A stretch of DNA of 64,000 nucleotides from Nakamurella sp. PAMC28650. GTDB taxonomy: Bacteria; Actinomycetota; Actinomycetes; Mycobacteriales; Nakamurellaceae. Below are positions 26,793 to 36,204 of the stretch, piece by piece. The translations under genes were made by a program, and so were the position numbers. The stretch covers positions 5,227,001-5,291,000 of the forward strand of contig NZ_CP060298.1 in NCBI RefSeq assembly GCF_014303395.1. Direction: 5' to 3'. The notes beneath the pieces were generated by a model. The model saw only the letters and a program-made list of their open reading frames with translations, made no database searches and had not been told where the DNA came from. Position 1 is the stretch's first letter. Each line of letters opens with the position of its first letter.

Positions 26793-27875
26793 ATGAGGCC
26801 TGGTACGACCCCCGACGACAAGGACGCCGCTGTGACGACCATCGACGAGCCGCCCGCTGCCGCGGCTCGCGTACGCCCGCTCCGGGTCGCCCTGACCGCC
26901 ATCCTCTGCGCCGCGGTCGTCGCTCTGCTCGTCTGGCAGCGGCATCGGTTCGCCGGTCTGCCCGGCCTCCTGGCCAATGCCAACTGGGCCTGGGTCGCCC
27001 TGGCCATCGTGGCCCAGGTGATCTCGGTCGGAGCCCTGGCGCGCGAGCAGCGTCGATTGATCAGCGTGCGCGGCGGGCAGCGGTCACTGCCGTCCGTGCT
27101 GGCCACCGTCTACGCCGGCAATGCCATTTCATTGTCCCTGCCGCTGGTCGGATCGGCCGCCGCCGCAGTTTTCGCGTACCGACGCTTCACCGCGATCGGC
27201 GTCGACCGCACGGTCGCCGCATGGGCGCTGGCCATCTCCGGTGTCTACTCCTCGGTCAGTTTCGCCGGGATCGCCGCCCTGGGCGCAATTCTCAGCGGTT
27301 CGACCGGTCTGGCGATCACCGGCCTGGTCACCGCCGTCGGAGTGGTCATCCCGATCATCTTCCTGTTCGCCGGTCTGCGGCGGCCGAGGGTCAAACAGCT
27401 GGCCACCACCGCGGTGACGACCGTGCTCACGGTCGCGAGGAAAGTAATCCGCCGTCCGAGCGGCGATCCGGCCGTCATCAGTGCAGGCATCCTCGACCAG
27501 TTGACCTCGTTGCGCCTGACGCCGCACAGCGCCGTCGTCGCCACCGCGATGGCCGTCCTGAACTGGACCGCCGATCTTCTCTGCCTGACCTGTGCGCTGA
27601 TGGCCATCCACGCTCACGTGCCCTGGCAGGGCATCGTGCTGGCCTGGGCCGCCGGAGCCGGCGCCTCCAGCCTGAACCTCACCCCGGGCGGGCTCGGCGT
27701 CGTCGAGATCACCCTGGGCGCGGCGCTGATCGCGGCCGGCATCCCGGCCGGGGCAGCGGTGGCCGCCGCTCTGCTCTACCGGGCGGTCAAACTGGGACTG
27801 ATCCTGGCCGTCGGCGGCGTGACGCTACTGATCATCTCCCACATCACCCCGCCGGAGCAGATGACCTCGCTCTGA
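26793..27875 (+). CDS. YbhN/UPF0104-type integral membrane protein (LPG synthase TM-like)
   Basis: A 360-aa protein with about eight hydrophobic helices. It fits the lysylphosphatidylglycerol-synthase transmembrane family: VYAGNAISLSLPLVGSAAAA (a flippase-type N-A-x-S-x-x-x-P motif), then WAAGAGASSLNLTPGGLGVVE, the conserved P-G-G-x-G-x-x-E motif. There is no soluble aminoacyl-transferase domain, so lipid or polyprenol-linked substrate transport is more likely than lysyl transfer. The start is uncertain: ATG 26793 and GTG 26832 are both in frame. It is divergent from the dehydrogenase gene. Confidence 0.8.
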   Translation: MRPGTTPDDKDAAVTTIDEPPAAAARVRPLRVALTAILCAAVVALLVWQRHRFAGLPGLLANANWAWVALAIVAQVISVGALAREQRRLISVRGGQRSLPSVLATVYAGNAISLSLPLVGSAAAAVFAYRRFTAIGVDRTVAAWALAISGVYSSVSFAGIAALGAILSGSTGLAITGLVTAVGVVIPIIFLFAGLRRPRVKQLATTAVTTVLTVARKVIRRPSGDPAVISAGILDQLTSLRLTPHSAVVATAMAVLNWTADLLCLTCALMAIHAHVPWQGIVLAWAAGAGASSLNLTPGGLGVVEITLGAALIAAGIPAGAAVAAALLYRAVKLGLILAVGGVTLLIISHITPPEQMTSL

Positions 27876-27975
27876 CGGACCGGCTCCAGGGCACCTCAGC
27901 CCTCAACGTTCACCAACTCTGCGCGGTGCGACGCACCGGGCTCCGATAGCTGCTGTTCACCTGCCGCGCTACGTT

Positions 27976-28011
27976 ACTTAACCGGTTCGTCAACTCAGGC
28001 CTCGAGCCTGA
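27976..28011. promoter_or_regulatory. Candidate LacI-type operator upstream of the beta-mannosidase
   Basis: AACCGGTT (27980-27987) is a perfect palindrome with the central CG typical of LacI/GalR operators, in the context ACTTAACCGGTTCGT. A second palindrome, TCAGGC-ctcga-GCCTGA (27995-28011), follows. Both lie within 100 bases of the beta-mannosidase start, and the LacI regulator is the next gene downstream, so autoregulation is plausible. Confidence 0.5.
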
Positions 28012-28075
28012 TACATTCGGGACTCGCCGAGCCACTCCGGTCTTCCAGCGATCTTCGTAGCAGGGGAAACACAAC

Positions 28076-30538
28076 ATGCCCGTCGTCCGTCGAGAACTGA
28101 CCCAGGACTGGACCCTCCGGCTGGCGTCGGCAGACCCGTCCCACCAGCCTCCACCGCTGCCGCCGACCGTGCCCGCCTCGGTCCCGGGCTGCGTGCACAC
28201 CGACCTGCTGGCGGCCGGCCTGATCTCCGACCCCTACCTCGACGAGAACGAACTCGCGCTCGACTGGATCGGCCACCAGCAGTGGTCCTACACCACCCGC
28301 TTCACCCACAGCGCAGGGGATTTCGACCGCCTCGACCTGGTCTGCGACGGCCTGGACACGGTGGCCACCGTGCTGCTGAACGGTCATCAGGTCGGACGGT
28401 TCTTCAACCAGCACCGGTCCTACCGCATCCCGGTGACGGACGTGGTGCGCGAGGGCGAGAACGAGGTCGAGGTCGTGTTCGACTCCGCCTGGGCCTACGC
28501 CGAGAGCATCAAGCAGCAACTCGGCGACCTACCGAACGCCTATCCGACGCCCTTCAACTTCATCCGCAAGATGGCCTGCAACTTCGGCTGGGACTGGGGT
28601 CCGACCGTGGTGACGGCGGGCATCTGGAAACCGATCGCCATCGAGACCTGGTCGACGGCCCGACTTGCCCAGGTCCGGCCGACGGCCTCGGTCCGGGGGG
28701 CCGGCGGGCACGTCCGGTTAGAACTGGACCTGGACCGCGCGAGCGACTCCCCCCTGACGGCCACCGCACGCATCTCCGGGCTCGTGGCGACGGCCGACAT
28801 CCCGGCCGGCAGCACCTCTGTCGAACTGACGCTGGACGTTCCGGACGTCGAGCTCTGGTGGCCCCACGATCTGGGTTCCCAACCCCTCTACGACCTGGAC
28901 GTCGAGCTCTCCGGGCCGGACTCCGTGCTGGACCGCCGCCGGCAGCGCATCGGCTTCCGCAGCATCCGGCTCGACACGCACGACGACGAGATCGGTTCCG
29001 CCTTCGCACTGGTCGTCAACGACGTGCCGATCTTCGTCCGCGGGGCGAACTGGATTCCGGACGACTGCTTCCCCTCCAGGATCACCGCCGATCGGCTGCG
29101 CACCAGGATCACCCAGGGCGTCGACGCGAACGTCAACCTGCTGCGGGTCTGGGGCGGCGGTCTCTACGAGTCCGACGACTTCTACGGTCTCTGCGACGAG
29201 CTGGGAGTTCTTGTCTGGCAGGACTTCCTGTTCGCCTGTGCCGCCTACCCGGAGGAGGAGCCGATTCGCGGTGAGGTCATCGCCGAGGCGAGGGAGAACA
29301 TCAGCCGCCTGATGCCGCACCCGAGCCTGGTGCTCTGGGACGGCTGCAACGAGAACATCTGGGGGTGGTTCGACTGGGCGTGGCAGGAGCCGGTCAGCAC
29401 CCGGACCTGGGGCTCCGGCTACTATCTCGACATCCTGCCCGGCCTGATGGCCGAGATCGACCCGAGCCGCCCTTACTACCCCGGCAGCCCGTTCTCCGGG
29501 ACGATGGACATCCACCCCAATGACGACCGCTACGGTCTGCGGCACATCTGGGATGTCTGGAACGACGTCGACTACAGCGAATACCGTGACCACGTACCGC
29601 GTTTCGTCTCCGAGTTCGGATATCAGGGGCCGCCGAACATCTCGACCATCCGGCGTTCCATCCACGACCGGCCGCTGACCCACACGTCACCCGGGATGCT
29701 GCACCACCAGAAGGCGACCGACGGCAACGGCAAACTCGCCCGGGGCGCAGCGCCGCACCTGCCGGTGGACGAGAGATTCGACCAGTGGCACTACCTCATG
29801 CAGCTCAACCAGGCCGAGGCGATCCGCTACGGCATCGAGCACTTCCGGTCGCACCGCGGTGTCTGCATGGGTGCCGTGGTGTGGCAGCTCAACGACTGCT
29901 GGCCGGTGACCAGCTGGGCGGCGGTGGACGGCGACGGGAAGAAGAAGCTGCTCTGGTACGGGCTGCGCTCGGCGTTCGCCGACCGGCTGCTGACCATCCA
30001 GCCGCGAGAGGGACGGACCACCCTGATCGGGGTCAACGACAGCAGCGTGTCCTGGCGGGGGGCCGCCACCGTGCAGCGCCTGACGTTCGACGGCGTCGTG
30101 CTGGCCACCTTCCAGACCCGGCTGGTGGTCGATCGGGTGTCCAGCGCCTCGGTCGAGCTCCCGGACCGCATCACCGGCGCCCTGGACGAGCGGGGCGAGT
30201 TCCTGGTCGCCACCGCCGCCGGCGGTGAACGGGCGTTCTGGTTCTTCGCGCCGGACAAGGATCTGGCCCTGACCGCGGATGTGCTGACCACGGTCGTCCA
30301 GCAGCGGGCGGACGGCATCGACGTGACGGTCACCGCGCAGTCGCTGGCCCGTCACGTGGTCGTGATGGCCGACCGCTGGCACCCGGACGCCGTCGCGGAC
30401 GAGGCGCTCGCGACGATCGTCGCCGGAGGCAGTCACACCTTCCGGATCAAGGCCCCGGCGGCTGCTCTGGCCACCGGGTTCGCCGAATCCGGCGCCCTGG
30501 TGTGCTTGAACGATCTGGTCGCCACCGCATCGCGATGA
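28076..30538 (+). CDS. Beta-mannosidase, glycoside hydrolase family 2
   Basis: An 820-aa GH2 enzyme that removes terminal beta-mannose from manno-oligosaccharides. Domain order is typical: sugar-binding jelly-roll (VPGCVHTDLLAAGLI, WSYTTRF), Ig-like domain, TIM barrel (RGANWIPDDCFPSR). The acid/base Glu is in LWDGCNENIWGW (N-E) and the nucleophile Glu in PRFVSEFGYQGPP. There is no signal peptide, so it works on imported oligosaccharides. Its stop overlaps the LacI regulator start (ATGA), making them one operon. Confidence 0.93.
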   Translation: MPVVRRELTQDWTLRLASADPSHQPPPLPPTVPASVPGCVHTDLLAAGLISDPYLDENELALDWIGHQQWSYTTRFTHSAGDFDRLDLVCDGLDTVATVLLNGHQVGRFFNQHRSYRIPVTDVVREGENEVEVVFDSAWAYAESIKQQLGDLPNAYPTPFNFIRKMACNFGWDWGPTVVTAGIWKPIAIETWSTARLAQVRPTASVRGAGGHVRLELDLDRASDSPLTATARISGLVATADIPAGSTSVELTLDVPDVELWWPHDLGSQPLYDLDVELSGPDSVLDRRRQRIGFRSIRLDTHDDEIGSAFALVVNDVPIFVRGANWIPDDCFPSRITADRLRTRITQGVDANVNLLRVWGGGLYESDDFYGLCDELGVLVWQDFLFACAAYPEEEPIRGEVIAEARENISRLMPHPSLVLWDGCNENIWGWFDWAWQEPVSTRTWGSGYYLDILPGLMAEIDPSRPYYPGSPFSGTMDIHPNDDRYGLRHIWDVWNDVDYSEYRDHVPRFVSEFGYQGPPNISTIRRSIHDRPLTHTSPGMLHHQKATDGNGKLARGAAPHLPVDERFDQWHYLMQLNQAEAIRYGIEHFRSHRGVCMGAVVWQLNDCWPVTSWAAVDGDGKKKLLWYGLRSAFADRLLTIQPREGRTTLIGVNDSSVSWRGAATVQRLTFDGVVLATFQTRLVVDRVSSASVELPDRITGALDERGEFLVATAAGGERAFWFFAPDKDLALTADVLTTVVQQRADGIDVTVTAQSLARHVVVMADRWHPDAVADEALATIVAGGSHTFRIKAPAAALATGFAESGALVCLNDLVATASR

Positions 30539-31563
30539 AGCGTGTCACCATTTCCGACATCGCAGCCAGGGCTGGGATCTCCAAGGGTGCAGTGTCCTAC
30601 GCGCTGAACGGCCTGCCCGGGGTGTCGGCGCAGACCCGGCAACGGGTCCAGGAGATCGCGCGTGAACTCGACTGGAGCCCGAGCCAGACTGCACGGAAAC
30701 TGGCCGGCGGTCGCAGCAATGCCGTCGGGCTGGTGCTGGCCCGCCCCGCGAGACTGCTGGAGACCGAACCGTTCTACATGGAGTTCATCGCCGGGATGGA
30801 GGAGGTGCTCTCCGCGAAGTCGATCTCCCTTCTCCTGCAGATGGCTCCCGACCGCGCCCGCGAGGCGCAGACCCACCGGGCCTGGTGGCGGGATCGTCAG
30901 GTCGACGGTGTGGTGCTGGTGGATCTCACCGTCGACGACGAACGGATCGGGGTGCTCCAGTCCCTCGGCGTACCGACGGTCGTGGTCGGCGCACCGGACG
31001 TGGCCGGCGGGTTCACCTGTGTGTGGACCGATGATTTCGCGTCGATGGACGGCGCGCTGCGGTATCTGGTCACCCTGGGCCATCACCGGATCGCCAGGGT
31101 GGCCGGTCCAGCTCATCTGCGACATATCGCACGGCGCACCGAGGCGATGCTCTCGATCACCGAGACTCTGGGTACTCCAACAGATCTCGAGATGATCGTC
31201 GAGACCGATTTCACCGGGGAGAGCGGGGCCAGGGCCACCCGCCGACTGCTCACCGCCGCGACACCGCCGAGCGTGATCATCTACGACAACGACGTGATGG
31301 CCGTGGCGGGCCTGTCGGTGGCCGCCGAACTCGGGCGCAGCGTCCCCCGCGATCTCTCCCTGCTGGCCTGGGACGACTCGCCGCTGTGCCGGATCACCCA
31401 CCCGACCCTGTCGGCGATGAGCCGCGACATCCAGGCGCTCGGGATGCACACGGCCCGCCGGATGCTCGATCTGCTGGCCGGGTCGGAACCCGCGGCCTAC
31501 CGTGACAGCCAGGCGGAGTTCCTGCCCAGAGGCAGTACCGCGCCGCCCTTTCCCGCCCGATGA
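30535..31563 (+). CDS. LacI family transcriptional regulator
   Basis: A 342-aa regulator. The N-terminal HTH reads VTISDIAARAGISKGAVSYA and the hinge helix SPSQTARKLAGG. The periplasmic-binding-protein-like sensor domain begins at VGLVLARP and ends with LSLLAWDDSPLCRITHPTLS, the usual D-D motif. It overlaps the beta-mannosidase by 4 bases. It probably senses a mannose- or glucose-containing saccharide and controls this operon and perhaps the convergent GH63 gene. Confidence 0.92.
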   Translation: MKRVTISDIAARAGISKGAVSYALNGLPGVSAQTRQRVQEIARELDWSPSQTARKLAGGRSNAVGLVLARPARLLETEPFYMEFIAGMEEVLSAKSISLLLQMAPDRAREAQTHRAWWRDRQVDGVVLVDLTVDDERIGVLQSLGVPTVVVGAPDVAGGFTCVWTDDFASMDGALRYLVTLGHHRIARVAGPAHLRHIARRTEAMLSITETLGTPTDLEMIVETDFTGESGARATRRLLTAATPPSVIIYDNDVMAVAGLSVAAELGRSVPRDLSLLAWDDSPLCRITHPTLSAMSRDIQALGMHTARRMLDLLAGSEPAAYRDSQAEFLPRGSTAPPFPAR

Positions 31564-31605
31564 CCTACCGCTCGGCCGTGTGGTCCGCCACCACGGCGGT
31601 GACGT

Positions 31606-34323
31606 TCAACGGTTGACCGTCGAACTGCCCTCGCTCATCATCGGGCGACACAGCAGATGGGCGATCAGGGCCGTCCAGCCGGTCTGGTGGGAGGCGCCGA
31701 GGCCCTCCCCGGTGTCTCCGTCGAAGTATTCGCTGAAGGTGATGTGGTCGGCCCACAACCGGTCCGGGGACGCCTCGATCCGGTGGCCGTCGCTGGGTCG
31801 ACGGCCGTCCGGACCTCTGCGGAACAGGTCGGCGAGCCGGTCGTCGATCAGGTCCGCGGCCTGATCCAGCGGCACCTGGGGGCCGCCGGGCGACGGGACC
31901 GGAATGGTCACCGACTGACCGAGATAGCCTGCGTGCCTGCGGAACGCATCCGCCAGCAACACATTCACCGGGAACCAGACCGGCCCACGCCAGTTCGAGT
32001 TCCCGCCGAACAGGCCGCTGCGGGACTCCCCCGGCTCGTAGTCGATGGACATCTGCTTCCCGTCCACGTCGGTCGCGTACGGGGTCCGGTAGGACGCGGA
32101 CAACGACCGGATACCGTACGAGGAGAGGAATTCCGATTCGTCGAAGATCCGGGCGGCGAGTCGGTTCAAGGCGCCCTGATCGACGAGCGAGAGCATCATC
32201 GCCTCACCGGAGGTGTTGTCGGACAGCAGGGGTTCGGCCAGGTCGGGCCGGCGACGGCGCAGCCACGCCAGCCGCGCGCTGAAGTCCGGGAGCTTGGACC
32301 AGACGGCCGGGGACACCGTCGCCACCGCCAGGATGGGCAGCAGGCCGACCATCGACCGCACCTGCAGCCGCTGATGGGTGCCGTCCGGGTGGACGAGCAC
32401 GTCGTAGTAGAAGCCGTCGACCGGATCCCACAGCGTGACCTCCTGCGAGCCGAACTGCCGACTGGCCTTCGCGATCGACAGGAAGTGCTCGAGGAACTTG
32501 GTGGCGATGTCGTCCCAGGCCGGGACGGTCATCGCCAGTTCGAGACAGATCTGCAACATGTTCAGGCAGAAGACCGCCATCCAGCTGGTGGCGTCGGACT
32601 CCTCGAGGCGATATCCCGGAGGCAGCACGCCCGAGCGGTCGAACAGTCCGATGTTGTCCATGCCGAGGAATCCCCCCTCGAACAGATTCGAGCCGTCCGC
32701 GTCCTTGTTGTTCACCCACCAGGAGAAATTCAACAGGAGTTTGGTGCAGACCCTGGTCAGGAAATCCACGTCCGTTCCGCCGGCGACCAGGAACACCTGC
32801 CAGGCCGCCCAGGCGTGCACCGGAGGATTGACGTCGGAGAAGGCCCACTCGTACGCCGGTAGTTGTCCGTTCGGGTGCATCGCCCATTCCCGGCAGAGCA
32901 ACAGCAGTTGGTCCTTGGCGAAGGCCGGGTCGACGTGGGCCAGCGCCACACATTGGAAGGCCAGATCCCACGACGCGAACCACGGATACTCCCATTCGTC
33001 CGGCATGCTGATCACGTCGGCCAGCGACAGGTGTTCCCAGGTGAGGTTGCGGCCGCCGGACTCGGCTCGCTGCGGCGGCGGCACCGGCTCCCCGGGGTCG
33101 CCCGCGAGCCACCGCCGGACGTCGTACCGGTAGAGCTGCTTGCCCCACAGCAGGCCCGCGAAGGCCCGGCGTGCGATGTTGGCGTCCTCGGCCGAAAGTC
33201 TCTGCGGCAGGACGGTTGCGTAGAATTCGTCAGCCTCCTGCCGGCGGTCGGCGAGGACCGCGGCGAAGCCGGTCCCGAAGGTGTCCGAGTCGGGTTCGTC
33301 TGCGGACAACCGCAGCCGGACGGTCACCGAGGCCCCGGCCGCAATCGATTCGAAGTGGTACCAGAACGCAGCTTTGGTGCCGTGGCCGGCCGGGTCGACG
33401 GCAGTGGTGTCGCCGTGCACCACCCGCTGGTTGATCCCGTCCTTGGTGTACGACGCGCGATTCTCCTTCGCTCCGAACAACGCGACGGAATTGGTCTCGT
33501 TCTGGCAGAACAGCACCTGCGGCGTCCCCTGGGCGACCACCACGTACCGCCCGAGGAAACCGTGGATGCATTCCACGGCCCGGGACCGGCCGCCGATCAG
33601 GCCCGGATCCATGGCGTTGATCGATGGTGTCCGGTCGTCGGTTCCCCACGCCCACGTGTTGCGGAACCAGACCTGCGGGATGACGTCGATACCGGCCGCG
33701 TCCGGCCCGTTGTTGGTGACGGTGATGACGGCGCAGATGTCGTCGGGGCCGGCTTTCGCGTAGTCCACCTTGATGTCGAAGAATCTGTTCTGGTCGAGAA
33801 TTCCGGTGTCGGCCAATTCGAATTCGCGGTCCTCCCGGCCCCTGGCCGCATTCTCGCGGCGCAGACGCTCGTAGGGATATTCGGCCTGCGGGTACCGGTA
33901 GAGCCAACTCATCCAGGAGTGGGACGGCGTGCCGTCCAATGCCCACCAGTACTCCTTGGCGTCCTCGCCGTGGTTGCCCTCGCCGTTGGTCAGGCCGAAG
34001 AGCCGTTCCTTGAGGAACGGGTCCTTCCCGTTCCACAGCGCGATGCTGAGGTTGAGAAACCCGAACCTGTCGCAGATCCCGCCGAGGCCGTCCTCGCCCC
34101 AGCGGTACGCACGTGCCCCGGCCTGCTCGAACGGCAGATAGGCCCAGGCATCACCGTCGGTCGAGTAGTCCTCGCGCACCGTGCCCCACTGCCGCCCGGA
34201 CAGGTACGGGCCCCACAGCCGCCACGGGCCACCCGCCGAGGGCGATTCGGCCAACCGCGCATGCTCGGCGCTGCGGTGCTGGTTGGCCTCTGCTGGTTGG
34301 GCGTGGCGGCCCGCTGTAGTCAC
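31606..34323 (-). CDS. Glycoside hydrolase family 63 glucosidase-like protein
   Basis: A 905-aa protein of the bacterial GH63/MGH1-type group. The N-terminal half is a beta-rich domain (GPYLSGRQWGTVREDYS, WGEDGLGGICDRFG). The C-terminal half is an (alpha/alpha)6 barrel with the likely catalytic acid in EYPWFASWDLAFQ and conserved EPGESRSGLFGGNSNWRG and PVWFPVN segments. GH63 members cleave alpha-glucosidic bonds, including glucosylglycerate- or mannosylglycerate-type substrates in bacteria. No signal peptide is seen. It converges on the LacI gene with a 42-base gap. Exact substrate unknown. Confidence 0.85.
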   Translation of the reverse strand: MTTAGRHAQPAEANQHRSAEHARLAESPSAGGPWRLWGPYLSGRQWGTVREDYSTDGDAWAYLPFEQAGARAYRWGEDGLGGICDRFGFLNLSIALWNGKDPFLKERLFGLTNGEGNHGEDAKEYWWALDGTPSHSWMSWLYRYPQAEYPYERLRRENAARGREDREFELADTGILDQNRFFDIKVDYAKAGPDDICAVITVTNNGPDAAGIDVIPQVWFRNTWAWGTDDRTPSINAMDPGLIGGRSRAVECIHGFLGRYVVVAQGTPQVLFCQNETNSVALFGAKENRASYTKDGINQRVVHGDTTAVDPAGHGTKAAFWYHFESIAAGASVTVRLRLSADEPDSDTFGTGFAAVLADRRQEADEFYATVLPQRLSAEDANIARRAFAGLLWGKQLYRYDVRRWLAGDPGEPVPPPQRAESGGRNLTWEHLSLADVISMPDEWEYPWFASWDLAFQCVALAHVDPAFAKDQLLLLCREWAMHPNGQLPAYEWAFSDVNPPVHAWAAWQVFLVAGGTDVDFLTRVCTKLLLNFSWWVNNKDADGSNLFEGGFLGMDNIGLFDRSGVLPPGYRLEESDATSWMAVFCLNMLQICLELAMTVPAWDDIATKFLEHFLSIAKASRQFGSQEVTLWDPVDGFYYDVLVHPDGTHQRLQVRSMVGLLPILAVATVSPAVWSKLPDFSARLAWLRRRRPDLAEPLLSDNTSGEAMMLSLVDQGALNRLAARIFDESEFLSSYGIRSLSASYRTPYATDVDGKQMSIDYEPGESRSGLFGGNSNWRGPVWFPVNVLLADAFRRHAGYLGQSVTIPVPSPGGPQVPLDQAADLIDDRLADLFRRGPDGRRPSDGHRIEASPDRLWADHITFSEYFDGDTGEGLGASHQTGWTALIAHLLCRPMMSEGSSTVNR

Positions 34324-34514
34324 GACGTCAACCTTGGCACAGGCTCCCGACCTCGACCGTGGCGGGCGGGCGCACCCCTCTCACAGCCGGCCCACAGAGG
34401 TGCTCGGTACCGTCGCTTCCATCATGTGACGCAGGTCGTGGCTCCGCGGGGGCCGATCGGCCCGAATGACAAGGGGGAGCCGATGGCCGGCGACGCGACC
34501 AGCCGCCCCGTTAG
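34324..34514. other. Divergent promoter region of GH63 and DUF998 genes, left flank of the IS1380 element
   Basis: This stretch once separated the divergent GH63 and DUF998 genes. At its right end GGGGGAG (34473-34479) precedes ATG 34483, the original DUF998 start. Ten codons and two bases follow before the IS begins. TTAG at 34511-34514 is the left target duplication. No other structure is clear. Confidence 0.7.
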
Positions 34515-36200
34515 CCTCAATCTTTCGTGAGACGCCCGGCCTTTCCTCGGCGCGATAGATCTGGTGTTTCGCACCGACGGGCATGTCTGCGGGTTCGTCG
34601 AAGCCCCGGTGGGTCACCTGGGTGGGTGCCGGATTCCACGTTCCGGGGGGTTTGTCTTCTTGCTGGCCGGGTGGGTTGTTGAAGGTCAGGTCGGCGCCGG
34701 CAGCTGGGTCAGCCGGTCCAGGGCGGTGGTGAACAGGTGCCGGTGGGTTGCGTGACCGGACAGCCGCAGCCAGACCCGGCGGGATCGGCGCGCAATGGTC
34801 CCGGCCACGGAGAACAGCTGCAACCGCAGCCGTTTCGGTTCCCACCGGCGGGCGCCGGTGCCGGTCAGCGCGAGCATCTGCAGCCACGCGGTCAGCTCCG
34901 TCGCCAACTGGACGACGGCGACCCAGATCTGGTTCTGCGCGAACGCAGTCAAGGGCAGGTTCCGCAGCCCGGTGTCTTTCGCGTTGCGGATCCGGTCCTC
35001 GCAGCGGGCCCGGTGCCGGTGCCGCAACTCCAGGTCCGCCAGCTGCCCACCAACAGTGTTGGTGACGAACGCGGTCAGCCGGTTCCCGCCTGAGTCGGTG
35101 AACCGCAACTGCGCCCCGGGGTGCGGACGTTCGGCCCGGACGATCACCCGCATCCCTGCCGGCCACGTTGACAGGTCCAGCAGGCCGGTGAGTTCGGTGA
35201 CCCACGCCCCGTCGCGGACCTTCCCATCGCCGTCGTAGGCCGGTGTCCACCCTGGTCGGGGATCAGGTTGATCTTGTCGACGATGTCCTGCGTCAGCCCG
35301 AACCCCACCGAATACGACAGGCCCTGCCCGGCCAGCCACTTCAGGTATTCGTGGGTGCCGCCGCCACTGTCGGCGCGGACCAGCACCCTGCGCCCGATCC
35401 GGCCACCGCGGCGGTTGAAGGGCAACTGCCGCAACGCATCCTTGGTGACCGCGATGTGGTCGGCGGCGGTGTTGGACCCGGCCCTTCCGGGGCGCAGCAT
35501 CATCGACAGCGGCTCACCGGTGCCGTCGGGGCCGTGGTCCACCCACGATCCCAACGGATGGAACCCGAAACCGCGCTTGTAGGTCGGCGCCGCCAGTTCC
35601 TTCTCCGAATGGGAGGTGATCAACGTAGCGTCCAGGTCGATGATCAACGGCCGGTCCCGGTCGATTCCGAAGTCAGGGGCGTCCTTCCCGGCCATCTTCC
35701 ACACCCGCTGTCGGACTGCTGCTCTGGCCTGGTTGATCGCCGCCAAAGCGGCCTGCGGGGTCGCGGCCAACGCGTCGACCAGCCGGGACACGGTCGGGTC
35801 CGAGGCGACCCGGCCGAACACCGCCGGCTCAGACCGCAACGCCGAGATGTCGGCCAGGCAGTCCCCGCCGATGGCGACGCTGATCGCCAGGTCCAGCAGG
35901 ATCTTCCCCGGATCCAGCACCGCCCACTGCTTGCGCCACGGCTCCAACGCGGCAGACAAAGCCCGGTCCAACCCGACCTTCCCGGCGGTGGTGACCAGCA
36001 GCACCGCACCCGCATGGGACACCACCCGCTTCGCGGTCGTGTCTACTGTCAACGGCGGGTAGAAACCGGTAGGGTTCGGCATCAGAAAGGTGCTCCAGTT
36101 TGCTGACGATGTGGATCTCAGAGACCCTCATCATCGCAGTTCGGGGCACCTTTCCCTCACTCCGAAACGCCCCGTCAGCTATCCGCGTGAAAGCGCGAGG
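34515..36200 (-). mobile_element. IS1380-family insertion sequence (1686 bp) with TTAG target duplication
   Basis: The ends are imperfect inverted repeats read inward: CCTCAATCTTTCGTGAG on the left and CCTCGCGCTTTCACGCG on the right. TTAG flanks both sides (34511-34514 and 36201-36204). Length and the single long transposase on the minus strand fit the IS1380 family. Removing the element and one TTAG joins the two parts of a DUF998 gene exactly in frame, which confirms both ends. The transposase is frameshifted, so this copy is probably immobile. Confidence 0.92.
34686..36082 (-). pseudogene. IS1380-family transposase, frameshifted
   Basis: The N-terminal part (from 36082) reads GFYPPLTVDTTAKRVVSHAG and carries DDE-type motifs: LIIDLDATLITSHSEKE with the first Asp, and RVLVRADSGGGTHEYL with the second. 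Near 35255 the frame is lost: DLIPDQG continues as W-T-P-A-Y-D-G-D-G-K only in another frame, which runs to the stop at 34686. One base appears to be missing in a GGG run. The rebuilt protein would be about 465 aa, the family length. A sequencing error would explain it equally well. Confidence 0.88.
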
Positions 36201-36204
36201 TTAG

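Noticed and set aside
31581-31600. Bidirectional terminator between LacI and GH63 genes
   Set aside because: The only inverted repeat (CCGCC/GGCGG) has 5-bp arms, too weak to call.
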